DNA from: an uncultured Loktanella sp.
GTDB taxonomy: Bacteria > Pseudomonadota > Alphaproteobacteria > Rhodobacterales > Rhodobacteraceae
Assembly: GCA_913061335.1 (NCBI GenBank)
Contig: CAJXTP010000148.1
Span: 1-7,345 of the forward strand
Direction of reading: 5' to 3'
Length of the DNA stretch: 7,345 nt
A program made the position numbers and the translations under genes. The notes beneath the pieces were generated by a model. That model did not search any database. It saw nothing but the letters and a program-made list of their open reading frames with translations, and was not told the DNA's origin. Positions 1 to 6,466 of this stretch are shown in pieces (the first letter of the stretch is position 1; each line of letters begins with the position of its first letter).

Positions 1-18
1 GATGTGTATAAGAGACAG
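1..18. other. Nextera/Tn5 mosaic-end adapter (artefact)
   Basis: The first 18 bases match the Tn5 mosaic end used in Nextera libraries, lacking only its first A. The matching inverted copy is at the other end of the window. This is library adapter and not genomic DNA, so genomic sequence begins at about base 19 and the gene reading into this edge is truncated artificially. Confidence 0.96.
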
Positions 19-200
19 GGCTTGAGCAAGATCACCTTGTCAGACCCAATGCGGCCCTCGGATACTTGGCCCTGAAACTTGGCGCGCCACGGGGAAAACC
101 CATGCGCCGCCGCAATTTCATCCACAGCCATAAAGCCGATGTTATGACGATTTCGGGCGTATTTCGCGCCCGGATTTCCAAGGCCAACAATTAATTTCAT
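19..200 (-). CDS. pth: Peptidyl-tRNA hydrolase, N-terminal part (cut by adapter)
   Basis: This is the start of Pth, the cytoplasmic esterase that releases tRNA from prematurely dropped peptidyl-tRNAs. The ATG is at 200 on the minus strand, and 60 full codons are present before adapter interrupts the gene. The protein begins MKLIVGLGNPGAKYARNRHN, the family signature, with the substrate-binding Asn at residue 9 and the catalytic His at residue 19 (Asn10 and His20 in the E. coli enzyme). It continues through NIGFMAVDEIAAAHGF and ends ILLKP, just before the expected QT-F/Y-MN motif. About two thirds of a normal ~190-residue protein is missing. The order rplY then pth is common in alphaproteobacteria. 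No Shine-Dalgarno sequence precedes the ATG. A CATAAT element at 209-214 (minus strand) would place transcription start within a few bases of the ATG, so a near-leaderless message is possible but unproven. Confidence 0.95.
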
Positions 201-246
201 GCTTGCACATTATGCGGGCAATGAAACCGATACCAGAGCAAGCAAC

Positions 247-277
247 AAAAAAGGGCACCCCAAATGGGATGCCCTTT
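247..277 (-). terminator. Rho-independent terminator after rplY
   Basis: On the minus strand, a 12-bp stem (arms 266-277 and 250-261, one G-U wobble at 258/269, loop 262-265) is followed directly by six T residues (252-247, the last three also pairing with the A's of the other arm) and then GTTG. It lies 22 bases beyond the rplY stop and about 50 bases before the pth start. It should end most rplY transcripts and would separate the two genes unless read-through occurs. The plus-strand reading has a C-A mismatch and no T run after the stem, so the signal is directional. Confidence 0.88.
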
Positions 278-299
278 CAAATTGTTGCGACAGTGCAGA

Positions 300-953
300 T
301 TACTCTGCGGCGTCGTCACCAGTCGTTGGGACAGCGTCGGCTGCAACGTCTTCATCTTCGTCGTCACCTTCGGCAATCAATGCACGTGGCGCAGAAACGT
401 TCGCGATGACAAAATCACGGTCTGTGATTGTTGGCTTCGCACCTTCTGGCAGTGTGATCGCGCTGATCGCAATTGTATCGCCGATTTCGACTTCTGCGAG
501 ATCAACAACAAGGCTATCAGGAATGTCGCCAGCAAGGACTTCCATCTCAACATCATTACGAACAACAGACAATGTGCCGCCCTTTTTGATGCCGACGCAG
601 ATGTCTTCGTTGATGAATTCAACAGGGATGTTCAGCTTCACACGGCTTGTACGCTTAAGGCGCATCAGGTCGATGTGAATTGGCAAATCCTTAACAACGT
701 GACGCTGAATACCGCGGCAGATAACGCGAACGTCGTCTTGGCCTTCGATTTTCAGGTTCTGCAGCGTGGACATAAAGCCACCCTTACGCAGACGTGTCAG
801 CAGATAGTTGAACGGAATGTTGATCGCGATAGGCTCTTCACCACCACCGTAAACAACACCGGGTACCAATTCGTCACGACGAGCTTGGCGGGCGGCCCCC
901 TTGCCTGTCCCCGCGCGAAGTGTGGCGTCTAAGTCTGGAATCTTACCAGCCAT
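300..953 (-). CDS. rplY: 50S ribosomal protein L25, CTC/TL5 type
   Basis: This 217-residue protein binds 5S rRNA in the central protuberance of the large ribosomal subunit. The long (CTC/TL5) form is typical of alphaproteobacteria, unlike the ~95-residue E. coli L25. Residues 1 to about 95 form the L25 domain (ARQARRDELVPGVVYGGGEE near the N-terminus, then RHVVKDLPIHIDLMRL at 84-99). Residues 100-190 form the beta-rich CTC domain (VKLNIPVEFINE, and EVEIGDTIAI followed by ITLPEGAKP). The C-terminus from Glu195 is a strongly acidic tail, common in this group. The ATG at 953 is preferred over in-frame upstream codons because GGAG at 964-961 lies 7 bases before it and homologues begin at this point. 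The stop is TAA at 302-300. A strong terminator follows, and pth lies downstream on the same strand. Confidence 0.96.
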   Translation of the reverse strand: MAGKIPDLDATLRAGTGKGAARQARRDELVPGVVYGGGEEPIAINIPFNYLLTRLRKGGFMSTLQNLKIEGQDDVRVICRGIQRHVVKDLPIHIDLMRLKRTSRVKLNIPVEFINEDICVGIKKGGTLSVVRNDVEMEVLAGDIPDSLVVDLAEVEIGDTIAISAITLPEGAKPTITDRDFVIANVSAPRALIAEGDDEDEDVAADAVPTTGDDAAE

Positions 954-960
954 TTTAATT

Positions 961-1001
961 CTCCAAAGATAAGGGGCCGTCCTCCAAGGGTGATACGGCC
1001 C
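961..1001 (-). promoter_or_regulatory. rplY leader: hairpin plus Shine-Dalgarno
   Basis: On the minus strand, a perfect 7-bp GC-rich stem (GGGCCGT at 1001-995 with ACGGCCC at 980-974) encloses a 14-base loop. It is followed 9 bases later by the GGAG ribosome binding site (964-961) of rplY. The loop contains a second GGAGG (985-981) that is not followed by a start codon. The hairpin is seen directly. A role in translational control of this ribosomal protein is inference. The stem lacks a clean T run, so it is not a convincing attenuator. Confidence 0.45.
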
Positions 1002-1014
1002 GGTTAGACATCGG

Positions 1015-1043
1015 CCTATAGGGGGGAATCGGCTGCGTGAAAA
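1015..1043 (-). promoter_or_regulatory. Candidate rplY promoter
   Basis: On the minus strand, TTTTCA (1043-1038) and TATAGG (1020-1015) are separated by 17 bases. They would start transcription near 1008 and give a leader of about 55 bases containing the hairpin at 974-1001. The -10 is fair and the -35 weak. It is proposed on spacing and position alone. Confidence 0.25.
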
Positions 1044-1170
1044 GAAGTTTGTGGGCGTAAACCCCTTGATTTCGACGATCTGAGGCATTCTTTCGAGGCG
1101 TACCGCGTTTATGGCGGCATTTCGCAGGGTACAACAAGATGCCAACGCCCGCATTGAGCCCAGACTCACC

Positions 1171-1340
1171 AGCGTTGCAATTGCAGCATTTTACGCCCGC
1201 TGAAATTCAAGTGTGTCAGAAACGGCCCAAAGCGGCCATTGGCCACGTCTTCCTATTTCTGCGGCGCGGTCCGTCGAAGCGGTCATTGGTGCATAGTGCA
1301 GCATTTTTGCAGACTGAAACGTCGGTGTGCGAACATGGTG
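1171..1340. repeat. Degenerate direct repeats in the rplY/lysR gap
   Basis: The gene-poor stretch 954-1379 contains imperfect direct repeats. TGCAGCATTTT occurs at 1182-1192 and 1297-1307, and in each case related sequence follows (CTGAAA, then GTGTG about ten bases later). AGCGGCCATTGG at 1231-1242 and AGCGGTCATTGG at 1278-1289 form another pair, 47 bases apart. AGCGGCCATT recurs at 7287-7296 in the other non-coding tail. The pattern looks like decayed copies of a dispersed intergenic element. I recall similar motifs in roseobacter genomes but cannot verify that here. The open plus-strand frame across it has no ribosome site or recognisable protein. Apart from these repeats and the rplY leader, I see nothing else in 954-1379. 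Confidence 0.5.
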
Positions 1341-1379
1341 TGACTTCGCGGCGTCAAAAGCCAGTGTCTGCCGTTGCCG

Positions 1380-2288
1380 CTAATCCTCTCTCACTAGGCC
1401 TTTGCCACCGGCGCTTGACGCGACCAACATGTCGATGAGGGCGTCGACCGTTCGCGGCAAAGTTTCGCGATCTCTGACAAGTACTGACCGCGTGCGAATT
1501 GCCCAACTGTCACACAGGTTTAGCAAGTTGATATCCATCGTCGTCTTGTGGCGATTGGCGGCTGATTCCGGAACGACACCAATGCCAACTCCGGCTTCAA
1601 TAAGGCGGCACATGGCTTCGAAGCTGCGCACCTGCAGCCGAAGGTGTTTGTCATACCCACTGCGTCGAAATTGCTGGCGTAAGAAATCGAGCAGTGTGCT
1701 GCCTTCGTGCAGAGAAATATGTTCAAACGCTAAGGTATCCGCAAACATCAAGTCTTTTGAATTGGACAAGGGGTGATTTAGGGCCGTGGCCAGCACTAAT
1801 TTGTCGGTCGAGAATGGAATGACCTGAAGATTATCTGTTTTCGGGTCACCCGATATGATGCCAAGATCAGATGTGCCATCCGATACCGAGCGAATAATAT
1901 CGCGGGTCAGGCGCTCTTGAAGGTCGACAGTGACACCCGGCCAGTCCGTAAGAAACTGGGCCAGAATTTCAGGAAGAAACTCGGTCAAAGCAGTGGTGTT
2001 GGCGGATATACGAATATGGCCAGAATCAGGATTGATCATTTCCGCGCGCAAAAAATCGACCTGACGGAGAACCAATCGTGCTTGGCGCAGGAACACTTCT
2101 CCCGCGTCGGTTAGTGCAACACCTTTGTTGCTTCGAAGAAATAACTGTCGCCCAGCTTCCTGTTCGAGCGACTTGATACGTGCACTGGCCGCCGGAGGAG
2201 AAAGAAAAGATTTCTCTGCCCCACGTGTGAGGTTTTCGCATTCGGCAATATACACAAAGAGCCTTAAGTCGACGAGTTCAATGTTCAT
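1380..2288 (-). CDS. LysR-type regulator of the C5-acid operon
   Basis: This is a 302-residue LysR-family transcription factor of normal family length. Residues 4-63 form the N-terminal winged helix-turn-helix (VDLRLFVYIAECENLTRGAE, then SPPAASARIKSLEQEAGRQL and the wing residues NKGVALTDAGE). A linker helix covers about 64-85. Residues 90-290 form the periplasmic-binding-like effector domain (GHIRISANTTALTEFLP at its start, GVGIGVVPESAA at 233-244). It is divergent from a four-gene operon resembling the P. aeruginosa itaconate locus, which carries a LysR-type gene (PA0877) at the same relative place. The effector is therefore probably itaconate, its CoA ester or a related C5 diacid; that is inference. 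A perfect inverted repeat abuts the start codon, which suggests autoregulation. There is no Shine-Dalgarno sequence, but the start gives a canonical LysR N-terminus. An itcR-like role is likely but unproven. Confidence 0.93.
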   Translation of the reverse strand: MNIELVDLRLFVYIAECENLTRGAEKSFLSPPAASARIKSLEQEAGRQLFLRSNKGVALTDAGEVFLRQARLVLRQVDFLRAEMINPDSGHIRISANTTALTEFLPEILAQFLTDWPGVTVDLQERLTRDIIRSVSDGTSDLGIISGDPKTDNLQVIPFSTDKLVLATALNHPLSNSKDLMFADTLAFEHISLHEGSTLLDFLRQQFRRSGYDKHLRLQVRSFEAMCRLIEAGVGIGVVPESAANRHKTTMDINLLNLCDSWAIRTRSVLVRDRETLPRTVDALIDMLVASSAGGKGLVRED

Positions 2289-2312
2289 GGCGTTCGGCTA
2301 CCACGAACGCCA
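2288..2312. promoter_or_regulatory. Probable LysR-type operator between the divergent genes
   Basis: A perfect inverted repeat has 9-bp arms TGGCGTTCG (2288-2296) and CGAACGCCA (2304-2312) around a 7-base spacer. Its core is TTCG-N7-CGAA, which contains T-N11-A (2294 to 2306), the classic LysR-family recognition pattern. It touches the A of the regulator's ATG, so a bound regulator should block its own gene, while the hydratase start lies about 80 bases to the right. Two more CGAA half-site-like words occur at 2319-2322 and 2335-2338, at spacings of 15 and 16 bases, and could be activation half-sites. No strong -35/-10 pair stands out in 2313-2393, which is usual for an activator-dependent promoter. 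Confidence 0.65.
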
Positions 2313-2393
2313 AGTTAACGAAATGCAAATTTCCCGAATGCGGCAATCGTGTCAGATATCTCACCAACCAATCAGCGAATGGATGAGATAAAG

Positions 2394-3242
2394 ATGGACA
2401 TTGCGCATCTGGAAAAGTGGGTCGGAACGTCGGAAACTTACAGCGAGCGGATCGCTCCGTTTTCGTCAAACGCGCTTGCGGCAACGTTGGATCGCAGCGA
2501 CCCAGTTTATGCTGATGCAACGGCTCTGCCGCCCCTTTGGCATTGGATGCATTTCCTTCAAATATTCAGGTTGTCAGACGCAGGATATGATGGTCATGCC
2601 GCGCTCGGAGGTTTCTTGCCTCCAGTGCCTCTCCCGCGTCGCATGTGGGCCGGAAGCCGCCTGAATTTTTTCGCTCCGATGCTCATTGGCCGTGACTTGA
2701 CGAAGGTTTCAACAATCAAATCGGTAGAAGCAAAAACTGGTAAGTCTGGTGCGTTGGTATTTGTCACCGTCGGACATCAGATATTTGATGGCAAAACTCT
2801 TGGGATCGACGAAGAACACGACATTGTTTACCGCGACGAACCCGTCCCGGGTGCGCGCGCTCCGGTGCCGCTACAAGCGCCTGACAGTTGGGGTTTTTCG
2901 CGCGATATCGATCCCGATCCGGTTTTGCTGTTTCGCTATTCTGCGCTGACATTCAATGGTCACCGCATCCATTACGACCAGCCATTTTGCGTGAACTCCG
3001 AAGGATACAAAGGGCTTGTCGTTCACGGGCCGCTGCTTGCGACGCTGTTGCTTGACCTTCTGCGCCGCCAAAGGCCCGAAGCAACTATTCGTAGCTTCGA
3101 TTTTCGTGCGGTTTCCACGGTTTTCAGCAACGAGTCGTTCTCTGTGCACGGCGCAACCGACGACGACAACAAGACGTTCCGTCTCTGGGTCCGTCGGCAG
3201 GACGGCGTATTGGCGATGCAAGCAAAGGCAACAATCACATGA
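2394..3242 (+). CDS. ich: Itaconyl-CoA/mesaconyl-C4-CoA hydratase, HTD2/Meh type
   Basis: The predicted product is an acyl-CoA hydratase of the double-hotdog HTD2/Meh group (FAS1-like dehydratase plus MaoC-like half), 282 residues long from this start. The C-terminal half has the family motif FRYSALTFNGHRIHYD at residues 180-195, with Asn188, His190 and His193 as likely active-site residues, followed by GLVVHGPLLATLLLDLLRR. The N-terminal half begins HLEKWVG. Known relatives are P. aeruginosa Ich, which hydrates itaconyl-CoA to (S)-citramalyl-CoA, and Chloroflexus Meh, which acts on mesaconyl-C4-CoA. The operon context favours the itaconate role. The ATG at 2394 is chosen because GGATGAG precedes it and relatives begin shortly before the L-x-x-W-x-G motif. 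The frame is open to an upstream GTG at 2349 and an ATG at 2379. Its TGA overlaps the next gene's ATG by 4 bases (ATGA), implying coupled translation. Confidence 0.8.
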   Translation: MDIAHLEKWVGTSETYSERIAPFSSNALAATLDRSDPVYADATALPPLWHWMHFLQIFRLSDAGYDGHAALGGFLPPVPLPRRMWAGSRLNFFAPMLIGRDLTKVSTIKSVEAKTGKSGALVFVTVGHQIFDGKTLGIDEEHDIVYRDEPVPGARAPVPLQAPDSWGFSRDIDPDPVLLFRYSALTFNGHRIHYDQPFCVNSEGYKGLVVHGPLLATLLLDLLRRQRPEATIRSFDFRAVSTVFSNESFSVHGATDDDNKTFRLWVRRQDGVLAMQAKATIT

Positions 3243-4402
3243 CCCAACCCATGGATACAGAGTTTGAACATATTCGCGATGCCGTGCGGGCGCTTTGTGC
3301 GACCTTCCCGCCAGAATACCATCGCAAGATCGATCAAGAACGCGGATACCCCGAGGCGTTTGTGAACGCGTTGACTGACGGCGGTTGGCTCGCTGCTATG
3401 ATCCCCGAGGAATATGGCGGATCGGGGCTGGGTCTGACCGAAGCCAGCATCATCATGGAAGAGATCAATCGAGCCGGTGGCAATTCTGGGGCTTGTCATG
3501 GTCAGATGTACAACATGGGCACGCTGCTGCGCCATGGATCGCAAGAGCAGAAACAACGGTATCTGCCGCTCATCGCCAATGGTGAGCTGCGCCTGCAATC
3601 AATGGCTGTCACCGAACCCTCAACCGGAACTGACACTACGAAAATCAAGACCACAGCGGTGCGCAAGGGCGACCATTATGTGGTGAATGGCCAGAAGGTC
3701 TGGATCAGCCGGGTGCAGCATTCCGATCTTATGATCTTGCTGGCACGCACGACACCTATCGATCAGGTTAAAAAGAAGTCCCTTGGAATGTCTATCTTCA
3801 TCGTTGATCTCAAGGATGCCATTGGCAACGGAATGGAGGTTAAACCCATCCCGAATATGGTAAATCATGAAACCAACGAGCTGTTTTTCGACGATTTGAA
3901 AATCCCGGTCGAAAACCTAATCGGTGAAGAAGGGATGGGCTTTCGCTACATTTTGGATGGGCTCAATGCCGAGCGGACGTTGATCGCCGCAGAGTGCATT
4001 GGTGACGGCTACTGGTTTCTCGACAAAGTCACCAAATATGTCAAAGAACGCGAAGTCTTTGGTCGGCCAATCGGCCAGAACCAAGGCGTCCAATTCCCAA
4101 TTGCCGAGGCCAAGATCGAATTGGAAGCCGCCAACCTTATGCGGTTCCGTGCATGTGCCCTATTTGATCAAGGACAACCTGCCGGAACCGAAGCAAATAT
4201 GGCAAAGTACCTAGCCGCCAAAGCCAGCTGGGAAGCAGCCAATGCTTGTCTCCAGTTTCATGGTGGCTTTGGATTCGCTGTTGAATACGACGTCGAACGC
4301 AAGTTCCGCGAAACCCGACTTTATCAAGTCGCGCCGATCTCCACAAATCTCATCCTGTCTTATGTTGCCGAGCATGTCCTCGGCCTACCGAGGTCTTTCT
4401 AA
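3239..4402 (+). CDS. Acyl-CoA dehydrogenase family protein
   Basis: This is a 387-residue FAD-dependent acyl-CoA dehydrogenase of normal length. Residues 1-115 form the alpha-helical N-domain (GGWLAAMIPEEYGGSGLG at 48-65). Residues 118-225 form the beta-domain with the flavin/substrate motif SMAVTEPSTGTD (121-132) and GQKVWIS. The C-terminal helical domain contains REVFGRPIGQNQ and LQFHGGFGF. In the MCAD-type position of the catalytic Glu this protein has Pro366 (LYQVAPIST where YEGT is usual). Glu245, in LNAER, falls where isovaleryl-CoA and long-chain dehydrogenases place the base, so it is probably active with a relocated base. The substrate is unknown; a C5 dicarboxylyl-CoA such as methylsuccinyl-CoA would fit the operon. 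P. aeruginosa has an acyl-CoA dehydrogenase at the same place in its itaconate cluster. The start is the ATGA overlap, with ATG at 3251 as an alternative. The stop TAA overlaps the next ATG by one base. Confidence 0.92.
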   Translation: MTQPMDTEFEHIRDAVRALCATFPPEYHRKIDQERGYPEAFVNALTDGGWLAAMIPEEYGGSGLGLTEASIIMEEINRAGGNSGACHGQMYNMGTLLRHGSQEQKQRYLPLIANGELRLQSMAVTEPSTGTDTTKIKTTAVRKGDHYVVNGQKVWISRVQHSDLMILLARTTPIDQVKKKSLGMSIFIVDLKDAIGNGMEVKPIPNMVNHETNELFFDDLKIPVENLIGEEGMGFRYILDGLNAERTLIAAECIGDGYWFLDKVTKYVKEREVFGRPIGQNQGVQFPIAEAKIELEAANLMRFRACALFDQGQPAGTEANMAKYLAAKASWEAANACLQFHGGFGFAVEYDVERKFRETRLYQVAPISTNLILSYVAEHVLGLPRSF

Positions 4403-5577
4403 TGTTGCCACTTGAAGGCATTAATGTTGTGAGCCTAGAACACGCCATTGCGGCTCCATTTGCGACGCGGCAACTGGCGGATCTCGGTGCGCGCGTCATC
4501 AAAATTGAACGCCCCGGTGTTGGGGATTTTGCGCGAAACTATGACACGCGTGTCAATGGAATGGCATCGCATTTTGTCTGGACAAACCGGTCCAAGGAAA
4601 GCCTGACGCTGGACATCAAACATCCCAAAGGTACGGTCATCCTGCACAAGCTCGTTGCAGATGCCGATGTCGTGGTTCAAAATCTCGCGCCCGGTGCGGC
4701 TGAACGTCTTGGTTTGGGATACGATGCGCTATCAAAAAAGAATCCACGCATCATTGTTTGCAATATTTCCGGATACGGAGCTGGCGGGCCTGACGAAAAC
4801 CGCAAAGCATACGACCTTCTTATCCAATCTGAAGCGGGCTTTGTCACAACAACGGGCACGCCTGAAAACCCAAGCAAGGCTGGGATATCCATCGCTGACA
4901 TCTCTGCTGGGATGTACGCCTACTCCAATATTCTCGCGGCGATAATACAGCGCGGCAAAACCGGTAAAGGCTGCGAGATCGATCTGTCGATGTTGGACGC
5001 GATGACCGAGTGGATGAGCTACCCTCTTTACTACGCATATGACGGGGCCGCACCGCCTGCGCGTGCTGGTGCCAGCCATTCAACCATTTTTCCCTATGGG
5101 CCTTTTGTCGTCGGTGATGGTCACACGGTCATCCTTGGGCTGCAAAATGAGCGCGAGTGGAAAACCTTCTGCGAAATCGTCCTTGAAGCACCGGCCCTCG
5201 CATCGGATTCACGTTTCTCGTCAAACAGTTTGCGCGCCAAAAGCAAGGACGCTCTGACGCAAATCATCACCACAAGCTTTGCTGATTGCACGACCGAGCA
5301 AGTCATCAAGCGTTTGGATCGGGCAGGAATTGCCAACGCGAAAATGAACGAAATGAGGGACATTTGGAACCACGCCCAACTCGCGGCCCGCAATCGTTGG
5401 CGCAGTGTCGACACGCCGGTTGGTCGCATCCCAGCGCTGCTTCCGCCCGGAGGTATTGGGGCAGAACCACGTATGGATGCCGTCCCTGCACTTGGGGAAC
5501 ACACGGCCCGCTTGCTGGCTGAAATTGGATATTCCGAAAAAGACATTGCCGCATTGCAAATAGAAAAGGTGATCTGA
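4402..5577 (+). CDS. ict: Class III CoA-transferase, probable itaconate CoA-transferase
   Basis: This is a 391-residue CaiB/BaiF (family III) CoA-transferase, normal length. It would move CoA from a donor such as succinyl-CoA to a carboxylic acid, here probably itaconate. Residues 1-75 contain the typical start (LEGINVVSLEHAIAAPFATR, ADLGARVIKIERPGVGDFAR, NRSKESLTLDIKHPKG). The region 91-130 reads VQNLAPGAAERLGLGYDALS and then ISGYGAGGP. The catalytic Asp is Asp166 in IADISAGMYA, which forms the aspartyl-CoA thioester in this family. GKGCEIDLSMLDAM follows. Relatives include P. aeruginosa Ict and Chloroflexus mesaconyl-CoA C1-C4 transferase. Sequence alone does not fix the acceptor; the neighbouring hydratase and lyase do. 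GAGGT at 4390-4394 lies 7 bases before the ATG and supports this start. It overlaps both neighbours by one base (TAATG and TGATG). Confidence 0.85.
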   Translation: MLPLEGINVVSLEHAIAAPFATRQLADLGARVIKIERPGVGDFARNYDTRVNGMASHFVWTNRSKESLTLDIKHPKGTVILHKLVADADVVVQNLAPGAAERLGLGYDALSKKNPRIIVCNISGYGAGGPDENRKAYDLLIQSEAGFVTTTGTPENPSKAGISIADISAGMYAYSNILAAIIQRGKTGKGCEIDLSMLDAMTEWMSYPLYYAYDGAAPPARAGASHSTIFPYGPFVVGDGHTVILGLQNEREWKTFCEIVLEAPALASDSRFSSNSLRAKSKDALTQIITTSFADCTTEQVIKRLDRAGIANAKMNEMRDIWNHAQLAARNRWRSVDTPVGRIPALLPPGGIGAEPRMDAVPALGEHTARLLAEIGYSEKDIAALQIEKVI

Positions 5578-6404
5578 TGCTGAACCCAAAGTCCGCCCAC
5601 AGTTTTCTGTTCGTCCCGGGGGACCGCCGCGAGCGTTTCGCCAAAGCGGTAAACTCTGGAGCGCACGTCGTCATCATTGATCTCGAAGATGCGGTTGCAC
5701 CCGAAGATAAAACCAGGGCGCGATTTTATGCCAGAACGTTTCTCGATCGAGTGAAAGATGAGAAAATTCTTATTCGGATAAATTGCGCTGATAGCCCCTT
5801 TTTCGAAGCAGACTTAACCTTGGCCAACCACCCAAATCTGTCGGGGGTAATACTTCCCAAGGCGGATGCGGCGTGTTGCTCAGAATTGACCCAAAATCTG
5901 GAGAACCCTGTCTGGCCGCTGATCGAAACAGTGCAAGGCCTTGTTGAACTGAGAGAGATCGTGACCCTATCAAACTTGGGGCGCCTTCTTTTAGGGACGA
6001 TTGACCTATCGCTGGATCTTGGTCTGGATAGTGCCCATCCGGCTGGGCAATCTGCTCTCGATGCTGCCCGTTTTATGCTGGTAACAAATTCGCGGCTGGG
6101 CAATCTCCCACCGCCGATCGACGGTGTGTTTACAGATTTGGACGACGCAACAGGGCTTCAAGAGGCGGCAGAGCACGCGATTGCATCTGGCATGGGTGGC
6201 ATGATGTGCATTCATCCGCGCCAAACATCGACTGTTCACGCCGCATTCAGCCCGAGCCAAGCCAACGTGGAATGGGCGCATGCTGTTCTTCAGATCGCCG
6301 AAACAGAAAAAGGCAGCTTTCAGTTTCGCGGCAAAATGGTCGACAAGCCCGTATTGGATTGGGCCCATGAAATCCTTGCCGCACAATTAGAGCACCAAAC
6401 ATGA
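5577..6404 (+). CDS. ccl: CitE/HpcH-family lyase, probable (S)-citramalyl-CoA lyase
   Basis: This is a 275-residue HpcH/HpaI/CitE-type aldolase. The predicted reaction is cleavage of (S)-citramalyl-CoA to acetyl-CoA and pyruvate, the last step of itaconate breakdown. The TIM-barrel motifs are complete: LFVPGDR (11-17), IDLEDAV with Asp35 and Glu37, Arg67 in LIRIN, LPKAD (93-97), the Mg-binding Glu117 in PLIET, the Mg-binding Asp143 in TIDLSLDLG, and CIHPRQ (211-216), followed by FRGKMVDKPVLDWA. The length is like P. aeruginosa Ccl (PA0883). Malyl-CoA, methylmalyl-CoA and citrate-lyase beta relatives share these motifs. Ligand specificity is inferred from the hydratase and CoA-transferase beside it, and the absence of CitD and CitF argues against citrate lyase. 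AAAGGTGAT just before the ATG is a good ribosome site. It is the last clear gene of the operon. Confidence 0.87.
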   Translation: MLNPKSAHSFLFVPGDRRERFAKAVNSGAHVVIIDLEDAVAPEDKTRARFYARTFLDRVKDEKILIRINCADSPFFEADLTLANHPNLSGVILPKADAACCSELTQNLENPVWPLIETVQGLVELREIVTLSNLGRLLLGTIDLSLDLGLDSAHPAGQSALDAARFMLVTNSRLGNLPPPIDGVFTDLDDATGLQEAAEHAIASGMGGMMCIHPRQTSTVHAAFSPSQANVEWAHAVLQIAETEKGSFQFRGKMVDKPVLDWAHEILAAQLEHQT

Positions 6405-6466
6405 TGGTCCAACATCAAACCCCAAAACTGTCCAATCCCCAAATGGCAAAAACTGAGGTTCGTCCT

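Noticed and set aside
264..932. Long plus-strand frame opposite rplY
   Set aside because: Shadow of the clearly identified minus-strand rplY; low-quality protein rich in Cys, Asn and Asp with no family resemblance.
955..1011. 18-residue leader peptide (MSNRAVSPLEDGPLSLEN) ending just before rplY
   Set aside because: No ribosome site, and the candidate promoter would start transcription at about 1008, inside its start codon. The coding look is probably chance.
954..1379. Search for a tRNA or other known structured RNA in the largest gap
   Set aside because: No cloverleaf, no TTCGAAT-type T-loop in the right context, and no known riboswitch core was seen; only the rplY leader hairpin and degenerate repeats.
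1139..1438. Open plus-strand frame of 99 codons in the rplY/lysR gap
   Set aside because: No ribosome site, no recognisable family, it runs into the antisense of lysR, and it covers degenerate repeats that explain its composition.
2349..2393. Upstream GTG (2349) and ATG (2379) starts for the hydratase
   Set aside because: Neither has a ribosome site, and they add residues not expected before the L-x-x-W-x-G motif; the ATG at 2394 has GGATGAG before it.
3023..3598. Long minus-strand frame of 191 codons across the hydratase/dehydrogenase junction
   Set aside because: It is entirely antisense to two confidently identified overlapping genes and encodes nothing recognisable.
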